Below are positions 16,561 through 23,919 of a stretch of DNA of 64,000 nucleotides, piece by piece; positions within the stretch are counted from its first letter, which is position 1, and the number at the start of each line of letters is the position of its first letter. Source of the DNA: DATAES01 sp036493595 (GTDB lineage: Bacteria > Actinomycetota > Acidimicrobiia > Acidimicrobiales > JACDCH01); assembly GCA_036493595.1 (NCBI GenBank), contig DASXPN010000063.1:5776-69775 (forward strand), given 5' to 3'. The notes below the pieces were generated by a model. That model made no database searches and was not told where the DNA came from. It was given only the letters and a program-made list of their open reading frames with translations. The position numbers and the translations under genes are program-made.

Positions 16561-17502
16561 TCACGCACCCGGCGGTTCGGCCACCTCCGCGGCCTGCGCT
16601 GTTTCCGGGGCGACGCTCGATGTCCGCACGACGACGAACGAGAGCGCGGCGATCACGATCGCCATCCCCACGACCTGAGCGACCGACACCGGCTCGTCGA
16701 TGAAGATCGCCGCGGTCACGGTCGCGAATACCGGGATGGCGAGCGTCATCAGTGACACGACGACGATCGGCACGTGGCCGTGGGCCCAGTTCATGAGGAA
16801 GTGACCGACCGCGCCGTTCAGCACGGCGATCAGAACGATCGTGAGCCAGCTCGACAGGTTGGGGACGGCGATCGGTTCGCGCGAGACGAACACGATCGGC
16901 GTGACGACGCCAACCGCGATGACCGACAGACCGGCCAGGTAGTCGAAGCTGCCGAGCTCGACCCGCACGCGTTTCGACGCGATGAAGTACCACGTCCACG
17001 CGAAGAGAGCCCCGACGGCGAGCAGGTCACCGGCGCGGGTGGCGTCACCGTCCGACGGTGCACCTGCCACCACGATGACGGCGCCGGCGATGGCGACGCT
17101 GGCCCAGAACGCATCCCTGAGGTGCGGACGCTCGCCGAACAGCCGGTGGGCGATGGCAAGGATGAGGACCGGTTGCAGTGCGCCGATGATCGTCGCGTTG
17201 GCGACCGACGTGTGTTTGAGCGCACTGAAGAACAGCACGATGTCGAGCGAGAACGCGATGCCGCCGGGAAGCGACACCCACAGCAGATGCAAGGTGAACC
17301 GTCTGCCGCTCAGCAGGTAGGCGGCGACCGTGAGCACGGCGCCGATCCACAGACGATGGAAGGCGATGGCGAGGCCGCTCATGCCGTCGATGTTCTTGAC
17401 GAGTACGGAGCTCGAGCCCCACACGACGACCGCGGTGCCGGCCGCGACGAGACCTGCGACTCGATGATCCTCGTCGCTCGTCAGGGTCGACGGGCGAGCC
17501 AC
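16561..17502 (-). CDS. EamA/DMT family transporter
   Basis: A 313-residue integral membrane protein with about ten hydrophobic segments in two EamA repeats. The first begins VAGLVAAGTAVVVWGSSSVL and the second near LLAVGALFAWTWYFIASKRV; the family phrase FFSALKHTSVANATIIGALQPVLI is visible. It probably exports or imports a small metabolite. GTG 17502 overlaps the UbiB stop by 22 nt, so it is coupled to that gene at the end of a four-gene minus-strand operon. Confidence 0.82.
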   Translation of the reverse strand: MARPSTLTSDEDHRVAGLVAAGTAVVVWGSSSVLVKNIDGMSGLAIAFHRLWIGAVLTVAAYLLSGRRFTLHLLWVSLPGGIAFSLDIVLFFSALKHTSVANATIIGALQPVLILAIAHRLFGERPHLRDAFWASVAIAGAVIVVAGAPSDGDATRAGDLLAVGALFAWTWYFIASKRVRVELGSFDYLAGLSVIAVGVVTPIVFVSREPIAVPNLSSWLTIVLIAVLNGAVGHFLMNWAHGHVPIVVVSLMTLAIPVFATVTAAIFIDEPVSVAQVVGMAIVIAALSFVVVRTSSVAPETAQAAEVAEPPGA

Positions 17503-18968
17503 TCGTGCTCCATGCGGCCGAGCTCGGTCGACGGCGCGCCGTTCGTCATCGGCCACAGCTCCTCGGCGATGAGCCGCCAGTTGGCGGTGGCCCGCAGCCG
17601 GCCGAGGATGGCGTAGAGCCCGAGGTTGATGCGCTGGAGGATGACGAACGCGGGTGGCAGGTTGGTCCATCGCATCACATCGCGGAAGGGGCCCTGCATT
17701 GTCACGAAGCGTCGAGCGGTCGCGCTCGCGTATTCGGCGGTGAGCGTCGCGACCTTGTCGTCCCGCACGAAGTCGTAATACAGCCCGACGTAGTCGGCGA
17801 TGCGCTCGTCGGGGATCGGCGCGCCCGGGCTGAGGACGCCGGCGCGCTCGATCACCGCGCGGAACTCGGCGAGGTCGCGGTTGATGACCATCCCGGTGAT
17901 CATGTCCTCGAGCAATCGCACCTCAGACGGGTCGAAGCGACGGACCAACCCGTAGTCGAGGAACGTCACGTGGCCGCCGGGCTGGAACAGATAGTTGCCG
18001 GGATGCGGATCGCCGTTGAACGCGTGCAGGCGGAACAGGCTGCGGAACACGAAGCGGAACAGGGTCTCGGCCGCGAGATCGCACTCGGACTGCTCCCACG
18101 TCTCCATCTCGGCGAACCGCGCGCCTTCTGCGAGCTCGGAGGTGAGCACACGATCCGCGCTGAGCTCGTCGACGACCGCAGGCACATGGATGAAGGGATG
18201 GTCGCGGTACGCGTCCGCGAAGAACTGCTGGTTGCGCGCCTCGTTGCGGTAGTCGAGCTCCTCGAGCAACCGCGACCGGAGCTCCTGGACGATCGGCTCG
18301 GGCTCGAGCGCGGGGAACAGCATCCCCATGAGCTGCACGAGCGGGCCGACGTTGTCGAGGTCGGCACGGATCGCGGCGTCGACGCCGGGGTACTGCACCT
18401 TGATCGCCACGCGCTGTCCGTCGTGCGTCGTGGCGCGGTGGACCTGTCCGATCGAAGCCGACGCGATCGGTACCGGGTCCCATTCGGCGAAGAGCCGGTC
18501 GGGGGGTTGGCCGAGCTCGGCTTCGATGACGCCGGCGGCGAGGTCCGCGCTCATGGGCGGCGCCTCGTGTTGCAGCTCGGCCAGTGATGCCCGCAGGTTC
18601 TCGGGCAGCCCGTCGTCGAGGAAGCTCGCCAGCTGTCCGACCTTCATGAGCACGCCCTTCATCTCGCCGAGGGTCTGGGTCACCTCCGTCGCGGTGCGCA
18701 GCTCGAGGCGTTCGTCGAGCTCGCGCTTGCGATCCTCGGACGCGAAGAGGCGTTGCGCGCGATGACTCGCGTACGCGCCGCCCACGCGTGTCGCCAGCCG
18801 AGCCACTTGCACGCCGCGTGCCTGGCGTGACGACGCGAGCGCGGTGCGCTCCCTCGATCCGTTGCGTGGGACGACGAAGCGCCGGTACACGACGACACCG
18901 GTGCCGACGCCACCCGCGAACAGCACCAATCGCCGCGCCGACTTCAGCGATCTGCCCATGGGCGCCAT
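17481..18968 (-). CDS. ABC1/UbiB (AarF) family atypical kinase
   Basis: A 495-residue protein of the UbiB/ADCK family, ATPases linked to quinone or lipid metabolism. Seen are the KxGQ motif (GVLMKVGQLAS), the Ala-rich nucleotide loop ASASIGQVHRA, the lysine strand VAIKVQYPG, the catalytic loop FNGDPHPGN and the metal motif TFLDYG. The N-terminus has one hydrophobic segment (ARRLVLFAGGVGTGVVVYRR), so it may be membrane anchored. ATG 18968 and ATG 18959 are both possible starts. It belongs to a minus-strand operon with the monooxygenase, the 81-residue protein and the EamA transporter. Confidence 0.88.
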   Translation of the reverse strand: MAPMGRSLKSARRLVLFAGGVGTGVVVYRRFVVPRNGSRERTALASSRQARGVQVARLATRVGGAYASHRAQRLFASEDRKRELDERLELRTATEVTQTLGEMKGVLMKVGQLASFLDDGLPENLRASLAELQHEAPPMSADLAAGVIEAELGQPPDRLFAEWDPVPIASASIGQVHRATTHDGQRVAIKVQYPGVDAAIRADLDNVGPLVQLMGMLFPALEPEPIVQELRSRLLEELDYRNEARNQQFFADAYRDHPFIHVPAVVDELSADRVLTSELAEGARFAEMETWEQSECDLAAETLFRFVFRSLFRLHAFNGDPHPGNYLFQPGGHVTFLDYGLVRRFDPSEVRLLEDMITGMVINRDLAEFRAVIERAGVLSPGAPIPDERIADYVGLYYDFVRDDKVATLTAEYASATARRFVTMQGPFRDVMRWTNLPPAFVILQRINLGLYAILGRLRATANWRLIAEELWPMTNGAPSTELGRMEHEWLARRP

Positions 18969-19039
18969 CTTGTCGCTCTCAGCGACGGTCAGCCGCGCTC
19001 AGCCGCGCTCGGCCGCCCTCAGTCGCCGGTCGGTCGCGC

Positions 19040-19285
19040 TCACATCCACCAGAAGTCGTTGCGGCGGCGCTCCTTGCGGACATCGTCGTCGATGAAATCG
19101 ACCGGGAGGACCTCGCCGTCGGACAGGCGGCGTACGCGCACACCTTTGTCGGTCAGCTCGAACACCTCGAAGCCCCTGGCCCATTGGGAGTCGAAGCGGC
19201 GACGCACCTCCACCTTGTCGCCTGCGTTCAGCGGGTCGGCCAAGATCGGATCTCCCTGCGCGTTGATCGGCGCGATCGATGGCAT
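19040..19285 (-). CDS. Small conserved hypothetical protein
   Basis: An 81-residue protein with a beta-rich centre, GDKVEVRRRFDSQWARGFEV and GVRVRRLSDGEVLPVDFIDD, resembling small SH3/KOW-type barrels, and an acidic-basic tail ending DFWWM. No named family is recognised. Its ATG directly follows the TGA of the monooxygenase gene, so the two are translationally coupled. Confidence 0.65.
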   Translation of the reverse strand: MPSIAPINAQGDPILADPLNAGDKVEVRRRFDSQWARGFEVFELTDKGVRVRRLSDGEVLPVDFIDDDVRKERRRNDFWWM

Positions 19286-19600
19286 TCAATCGCACCCTGA
19301 GAACCGGTGCTCGTCAGCGAGATCGCATACTTGGATGAGGTACTCGCGATACCAGTCCGCACGACCGCGACGCTGCGCAGCGCGGTGGCGGGGGTCGTCT
19401 CGCCACGCGCCGTGGCTCTCCCACGAGTCGAAGACCACGATCGACACCCGCTCACCGTCGGCCGCCGCGAATGTCTTGAAGTCGACGAATCCCGGCACCG
19501 CGCGTGCGGCGGACTCCATCTCGACGGCCGTCTCCTCGTAGCCATCGTGTTCGTCGCGCAGGCGGGAACGGAACACGGTGACAACGGGCGGCACCGGCAT
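19286..19600 (-). CDS. Antibiotic biosynthesis monooxygenase (ABM) superfamily protein
   Basis: A 104-residue dimeric alpha+beta barrel type protein. VVTVFRSRLRDEH begins the first strand and AVPGFVDFKTFAAADGERVSIVVFDSWESHGAW is the classic ABM pattern. Such proteins can be cofactor-free monooxygenases, haem degraders or non-catalytic. It is divergent from selD with only 13 bp between the two start codons, so the promoters must overlap. Confidence 0.78.
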   Translation of the reverse strand: MPVPPVVTVFRSRLRDEHDGYEETAVEMESAARAVPGFVDFKTFAAADGERVSIVVFDSWESHGAWRDDPRHRAAQRRGRADWYREYLIQVCDLADEHRFSGCD

Positions 19601-19605
19601 AGCCT
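19600..19605 (+). promoter_or_regulatory. Leaderless-type -10 hexamer TAGCCT for selD
   Basis: TAGCCT lies 8 nt before ATG 19614. Its first base is also the first base of the divergent monooxygenase start codon, so RNA polymerase at one promoter should block the other gene. Confidence 0.5.
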
Positions 19606-19613
19606 GCCGGACG

Positions 19614-20636
19614 ATGACCGACGCAGCCACGGATATACGCCTCACCGAATGGACGTCCTGCGGAGGTTGTGCGGCCAAGTGGGGCGCGTCGCCACTGGCG
19701 GAGCTGGTGCGCTCGCTGGCCGACGATGCGGCCACCGGCGCCGACTCGTCGTTGCTCGTGGGGCTCGCGCCGTTCGACGACGCGGCCGTCTACCGCGTCA
19801 CCGACGACGTCGCCATCGTGTCCACGACGGACTTCTTTCCACCCCTCGTCGACGATCCGTCGGACTTCGGCGCCATCGCCGCCGCCAACGCGTGTAGTGA
19901 CGTGTACGCCATGGGCGGACGAGTTGTGCTCGCGCTCAACATCTCCGCGTTCCCCGAGCGCATGCCCGTGCAAGCAATCGCGGCGATCCTCGAAGCGGCT
20001 GCAGACGTCGTGGCCGAGGCGGGTGGTGTCATCGGGGGCGGCCACACGATCCGGTCAGAGGAACCGATCTTCGGGCTGGCGGTGCAGGGTTTCGTGCATC
20101 CGGATCACGTGTTCACCAAAGGCGGCGCGCAGCCCGATGACGCGCTCGTGCTGTCGAAGCCGATCGGGTCCGGCATCGTGCTGGCGGGCGGGAGCGACGA
20201 AGAGAAGGCGGCGGCGATCGCGCAGATGAGGACGCTCAACCGCGCCGCGTCGCTGCGATTGCAGGAGTTGCGCGACCACGTCCACGGCGTCACCGACGTG
20301 ACGGGGTTCGGCCTTCTCGGTCACTCGTGGGAAATGGCCGACCGCTCGGGCGTGACGTTCGTGGTCGACAGCGCCGCGGTGCCGCTCTACCAGGGCGCGC
20401 TGCAAGCGGCTGAGGCCGGCGTGCGGACCGGCGGCGATGTCCGCAACCGCGCCCATCTGGAGGGCCGCGTCACGTCGAGTGCCGCGCCCGCGCTCGAGGC
20501 ACTCGCCTACGACCCGCAGACCTCGGGTGGCCTGCTGGCGGCGGTCGACCCGTCCGTCCTCGGTGAGCTGGTCGGAAGCGGGTTCGATCGTGTCGGCACC
20601 GTGGAGGTCGGCCCCGCCGCCATCGTGCTTCGGTAA
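19614..20636 (+). CDS. selD: Selenide, water dikinase
   Basis: A 340-residue enzyme making selenophosphate from selenide and ATP. The active site SCGGCAAKW has Cys19 and Lys22 at the positions of E. coli Cys17 and Lys20. The AIR-synthase-like fold is confirmed by ANACSDVYAMGG, GGGHTIRSEEPIFGLAVQG, GVTDVTGFGLLGH and DPQTSGGLLAAV. It uses Cys rather than selenocysteine, so no UGA read-through is needed. No selA, selB, selC or selU lies in the window, so the use of selenophosphate is open. Its TAA stop lies in the -10 box of rnhB. Confidence 0.95.
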   Translation: MTDAATDIRLTEWTSCGGCAAKWGASPLAELVRSLADDAATGADSSLLVGLAPFDDAAVYRVTDDVAIVSTTDFFPPLVDDPSDFGAIAAANACSDVYAMGGRVVLALNISAFPERMPVQAIAAILEAAADVVAEAGGVIGGGHTIRSEEPIFGLAVQGFVHPDHVFTKGGAQPDDALVLSKPIGSGIVLAGGSDEEKAAAIAQMRTLNRAASLRLQELRDHVHGVTDVTGFGLLGHSWEMADRSGVTFVVDSAAVPLYQGALQAAEAGVRTGGDVRNRAHLEGRVTSSAAPALEALAYDPQTSGGLLAAVDPSVLGELVGSGFDRVGTVEVGPAAIVLR

Positions 20637-20639
20637 GGT
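20634..20639 (+). promoter_or_regulatory. -10 hexamer TAAGGT made from the selD stop codon
   Basis: The selD TAA stop (20634-20636) forms the first half of TAAGGT, 7 nt before GTG 20647. Confidence 0.5.
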
Positions 20640-20646
20640 CGCCGCC

Positions 20647-21360
20647 GTGCCGGCCGCGACCACCGTTCCGACGTTGCGCAAGGCGCTCAAGTCCAAGTCG
20701 CCGTCGCTGCTGGTCGAGCGAGAGCTGTGGGAGGCCGGCGACGAGATCGTTGTCGGCATGGACGAGGTCGGCCGAGGCGCGTGGGCCGGCCCGCTGAGCG
20801 TCGGCGCCGCCGTGCTACCGCGGGACAAGCGCGTCTACAAGATCCGTGATTCGAAGATGCTCACGCCCGCGGAGCGCGAGGCGATGTTCGACCGCATCGC
20901 GTCGTGGTGCGTCGCGTGGGCGGTGGGTCACGCCTCGCAGGTGGAGTGCGACACGCTCGGCATGTCCGCCGCGCAGCGACTCGCGGCCGACCGCGCCATC
21001 GAAGGCCTCGGCTTTCATCGCGAGCCTGACCGGTTCGTGCTCGACGGCAAGTGGGACTTCGTGCGGCGCGGCACCACCATCAAGCTCGTCAAGGGCGACG
21101 CGCGTTGCTTGTCGATCGCGGCGGCGTCGATCCTCGCCAAGGTCACACGCGACCGCATCATGCGGGCCGAAGCCGTCAACTACCCCGGCTACGACTTCGA
21201 GCTGAACAAGGGCTACCCGTGCCCGCGCCACAAGGCGGCGCTACGCGGGTACGGCCCCTGCGCGATCCATCGCCGCAGTTGGGTCTTCATGGACAACCTC
21301 CCGTGGACCGGCATCCCCCGCGTCTTCCCCGCCGGCCTCCAAGAGGTCCTCTTCCAGTAG
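20647..21360 (+). CDS. rnhB: Ribonuclease HII
   Basis: A 237-residue type 2 RNase H that removes ribonucleotides from DNA. The signature MDEVGRGAWAGPLSVGAAVL carries Asp39 and Glu40, followed by IRDSKMLTPAERE, LDGKWDF and AAASILAKVTRDRIM with further acidic and basic residues. The C-terminal GYPCPRHKAALRGYGPCAIHRRSW is complete. The first 25 residues are a short variable extension. It is convergent with the acyl-CoA dehydrogenase, 6 bp apart. Confidence 0.94.
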   Translation: MPAATTVPTLRKALKSKSPSLLVERELWEAGDEIVVGMDEVGRGAWAGPLSVGAAVLPRDKRVYKIRDSKMLTPAEREAMFDRIASWCVAWAVGHASQVECDTLGMSAAQRLAADRAIEGLGFHREPDRFVLDGKWDFVRRGTTIKLVKGDARCLSIAAASILAKVTRDRIMRAEAVNYPGYDFELNKGYPCPRHKAALRGYGPCAIHRRSWVFMDNLPWTGIPRVFPAGLQEVLFQ

Positions 21361-21366
21361 GTCGCG

Positions 21367-22653
21367 TCAGGCGGACGACGGCGAGGACTGTTGGGTGCCG
21401 ACCTTCAGGTCCTTGAACGCCGTCTTCGAGTCGATGCCAGGGTCCTTCGGCAGCCCGAGGACGCGCTCGGCGACGATGTTGCGCATCACTTCGTCCGATC
21501 CGCCGGCGATGCGCATGCCCGGGATGCCGAGCAAGAAGTTGTTCCACGAGAACGTGCCCCACTCGCCGCTGTTCGCCGTGATGCGGGGACCGAGCACACG
21601 TGACACGAACTCGGCCGTCCTCCACATGTTCTGCGTGAGCGACAACTTCGCGATCGACATCTCGGGGCCGGGCAACTGGCCGGACTTGATCTTGTCCATC
21701 GCCCGTTGGTTGTTGTACTTCGCCACCGAATACCCGACGTGCAGCTTCATCAGGTCCTGGCGATAGACGGGATCCTTGTCGAGGCCGAAGTGCCGGAGCA
21801 TCTCGATGAGGCGTGTGCTGTTGGCGAGGCCCATGCCGCCGCCCGCGCCACCTGCGCCGATGGACGCCCGCTCGTTCATGAGGGTGGTGAGCGCGACGGT
21901 CCAACCTTCGTTGACATCGCCGAGGCGGTGATCGTCGGGCACGCGCACGTCCGTGAAGAACACTTCGTTGAACGAAGCGCCGCCGGTCATCTGGCGCAGC
22001 GGACGAACCTCGACGCCAGGCGCGTGCATGTCGACGACGAAACCGGTGAGACCTTTGTGCTTCGGCTTGTCGGGATCGCTGCGGCAGATGATCTCGCCGA
22101 TGTCGCTGTATTGCGCGCCGGACGTCCACACCTTCTGTCCGTTGAGGATCCACTCCTCGCCGTCGCGCTCGGCCCGCATCTGCAGGCTGGCGAGATCCGA
22201 GCCGGCGCCCGGCTCGCTGAACAACTGGCAGCCGACGATGTCGCCTCGGTACATCTTCGCGAGGTAGCGATCACGGACGTCGGGTTGCCCGTGGGCGAGG
22301 ATCGTCGGTGCCACCATGCCGAGGCCGATGCCGAAGAAGCCCATGCCCGGGATGTCGTACTTCGCCTCGAGCCCCACGTACACACGATCGTGACCGCTCG
22401 TCAGCTCGCGACCCCCGTACTCCTTCGGGCCAGTGATCCACCCGAGGCCGGCGTCGTAGCGCTTCGCCCTCCACTCCTGCGCCTCGGCGAGCTCACGCTT
22501 CTCGGCGTCGCGGTCGATCTCTTCGAAGAGACCGATGTCGTCCTCGCCTTCGCCCCACACGAAGGGCTTGTCGTCGGCTTCCTTGCGCTTGGCGTTGGCG
22601 TCGAGAAAGGCGGTGACTTCGTCGGAGAAGTCGTCGAGTGACACGTCTGCCAT
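21367..22653 (-). CDS. Acyl-CoA dehydrogenase
   Basis: A 428-residue flavoprotein of the acyl-CoA dehydrogenase fold, introducing the 2,3-double bond in beta-oxidation or steroid side-chain breakdown. Seen are LFSEPGAGSDLASLQMRAE (FAD/substrate loop), WILNGQKVWTSGAQ, and the C-terminal GIPGMRIAGGSDEVMRNIVAERVLGLPKD. The long N-terminal part with a charged GEGEDDIG insert resembles FadE-type steroid or cholesterol enzymes of actinobacteria. AGGGGG precedes ATG 22653. A TetR-type palindrome lies 13 bp upstream of the start. Confidence 0.9.
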   Translation of the reverse strand: MADVSLDDFSDEVTAFLDANAKRKEADDKPFVWGEGEDDIGLFEEIDRDAEKRELAEAQEWRAKRYDAGLGWITGPKEYGGRELTSGHDRVYVGLEAKYDIPGMGFFGIGLGMVAPTILAHGQPDVRDRYLAKMYRGDIVGCQLFSEPGAGSDLASLQMRAERDGEEWILNGQKVWTSGAQYSDIGEIICRSDPDKPKHKGLTGFVVDMHAPGVEVRPLRQMTGGASFNEVFFTDVRVPDDHRLGDVNEGWTVALTTLMNERASIGAGGAGGGMGLANSTRLIEMLRHFGLDKDPVYRQDLMKLHVGYSVAKYNNQRAMDKIKSGQLPGPEMSIAKLSLTQNMWRTAEFVSRVLGPRITANSGEWGTFSWNNFLLGIPGMRIAGGSDEVMRNIVAERVLGLPKDPGIDSKTAFKDLKVGTQQSSPSSA

Positions 22654-22665
22654 GGATCCCCCTAG

Positions 22666-22687
22666 AACTTGACTGCTCGGTCAAGTT
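22666..22687. promoter_or_regulatory. Palindromic operator, TetR type
   Basis: Perfect 8-bp arms AACTTGAC and GTCAAGTT around the 6-bp centre TGCTCG. The site lies between the divergent acyl-CoA dehydrogenase (start 22653) and the small membrane protein (start 22725), where it would overlap the dehydrogenase promoter. Size and symmetry fit TetR-family repressors of lipid catabolism; no such regulator is encoded next to it. Confidence 0.6.
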
Positions 22688-22710
22688 AGTGAATCGACCC
22701 GTGCGTTGCC

Positions 22711-22716
22711 TAACCT
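22711..22716 (+). promoter_or_regulatory. Leaderless-type -10 hexamer TAACCT
   Basis: TAACCT is 8 nt before GTG 22725 with no Shine-Dalgarno, supporting this start for the small membrane protein. Confidence 0.45.
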
Positions 22717-22724
22717 GCGGATCT

Positions 22725-23087
22725 GTGCGCGCTGCTGTGATCCTCGTTGCTTGGACCGTGTTCGTCTGGGCCGGACGTATCCGCAACGGTGGCTCGGTCC
22801 TGCTCGCAGGCTCCTTCCTCGTGCTCGCCGTGCTGGTCTTCGCCTCGTTGTGGAAGCCCACGTGGCGGCCTTACACGATCACTGCGCTCGTGGTGTGGAC
22901 GATCGGCGTGTGGGCTGTGCGCACCCCGATGATTCTCGTGCACGACCATCCCGCCGGCTTCAAGGCCGTGCACGCCGTGCTCGCCGTCGTGTCAATCGGG
23001 TTGGCGATCTGGGCCGAGCGTGACGTCCAGCGCCAACGTCAGGCAACGGCATCCGCCACCGGCCTTCAGGAACTCGCCGACCGCTGA
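22725..23087 (+). CDS. Small multi-pass membrane protein
   Basis: A 120-residue protein with about four hydrophobic segments (residues 2-17, 24-43, 49-66, 80-97) and a polar tail WAERDVQRQRQATAS. No family recognised. It shares the intergenic operator with the acyl-CoA dehydrogenase. Its last 96 nt overlap the end of the convergent ArgZ-like gene; because the tail is polar and low in information, the overlap costs this protein little. Confidence 0.6.
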   Translation: MRAAVILVAWTVFVWAGRIRNGGSVLLAGSFLVLAVLVFASLWKPTWRPYTITALVVWTIGVWAVRTPMILVHDHPAGFKAVHAVLAVVSIGLAIWAERDVQRQRQATASATGLQELADR

Positions 23088-23825
23088 CTCGACGACCGTG
23101 AAGCCCCACGCCTCGAGTTGGCGGCCGACACGGACAGGTACGACCGGCATCACGATCGTCGTGCCGACCACCACCGAGTTGGCGCAGAACGACAGTGCCT
23201 CGTCGTCCTCGAGCCACAGCGGTTCGGGCACCAGCGCGTCGACGACCTTTCGGCCGTAGCTGTCCCAACCCACGGGGGCGCACAGCGCGTGACGATCGTC
23301 GAGCGGACAGAACGTGAGGTCGACGTGGTACAGCCGCTCGTCGACCAGCTCGACGGTCCGAACGGGCGCGCCGAGCATGCGTGACAGCACCGAACCGGCG
23401 GCTGCATCTGAACGCGTGCGGTACCCGCACAGCAACGCGCCGCGGAACGGGAGCGCGTCACCCGCGCCTTCATGTCCGAGATCCTGCGGGAGTCGGTCCA
23501 CCGTCCAGCCGTGCGCGTCGAACCAGGCGGCGAACACCTCGGTCTCCGGCTGGCGTTCGGCGTGGCGGAAGTGACTGGGGACGAAGACGTCGCCGGAGAC
23601 CAGTCCGGCGTTGGCGGTGAAGACGAGATCGGGGACGGACGCAAGCTGTTCGATCGTCACGACCTCCGCACCGGCGGCGCGCAGGTCGTCGACGAGCGTG
23701 TCCCACTGCTCCCGCGCCCGCTCGTGGTCGACCTTCACCTCGCGGCGCATCCACGGATTGATCTCGTAGAGCACTTCGAAGTGCTCTGGGGGGCACATCA
23801 GGTACCGCCGGCCCCACTCGAGCAT
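22992..23825 (-). CDS. ArgZ/AgrE-like arginine dihydrolase (guanidino-group modifying enzyme)
   Basis: A 277-residue amidinotransferase-fold protein. The N-terminus MCPPEHFEVLYEINPWMR, FTANAGLVSGD with Asn72, EGAGDAL (Glu119, Asp123), DERLYHVDLTFCPL with His167, and EFLKAGGGCRCLTL with Cys261 match the dihydrolase half of cyanobacterial ArgZ/AgrE, which turns arginine into ornithine, ammonia and CO2. In cyanobacteria it is fused to a LOR/SDH domain; here that domain is the separate gene just upstream. DDAH or arginine deiminase activity is the alternative. ATG 23825 is preferred; GTG 23831 is in frame two codons earlier. The Cys261 codon lies inside the convergent overlap. Confidence 0.83.
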   Translation of the reverse strand: MLEWGRRYLMCPPEHFEVLYEINPWMRREVKVDHERAREQWDTLVDDLRAAGAEVVTIEQLASVPDLVFTANAGLVSGDVFVPSHFRHAERQPETEVFAAWFDAHGWTVDRLPQDLGHEGAGDALPFRGALLCGYRTRSDAAAGSVLSRMLGAPVRTVELVDERLYHVDLTFCPLDDRHALCAPVGWDSYGRKVVDALVPEPLWLEDDEALSFCANSVVVGTTIVMPVVPVRVGRQLEAWGFTVVESAVGEFLKAGGGCRCLTLALDVTLGPDRQPD

Positions 23826-23861
23826 CGTCACGCAAGGCCCGCCAACTCCGGCGCACCCGCC

Positions 23862-23910
23862 AACTCCGGGTCCATTGTGGGGCCAGGGCCCCACAATGGA
23901 ACCAACATTC
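23862..23910 (-). repeat. 49-bp conserved hairpin element, copy 2
   Basis: On the minus strand this reads GAATGTTGGTT, stem CCATTGTGGGGC / GCCCCACAATGG with loop CCTG, then ACCCGGAGTT. Compared with copy 1 the flanks are identical, one C-G stem pair has become T-A on both sides, and the loop differs. It lies between the LOR/SDH gene and the ArgZ-like gene, so it could attenuate transcription or process the message. A 12-bp direct repeat CGCCAACTCCGG flanks its downstream side. Confidence 0.85.
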
Positions 23911-23919
23911 GGAGGCTGT

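Noticed and set aside
19614..20636. SelD as a selenocysteine-containing protein
   Set aside because: The catalytic position is a Cys codon and the frame contains no internal UGA.
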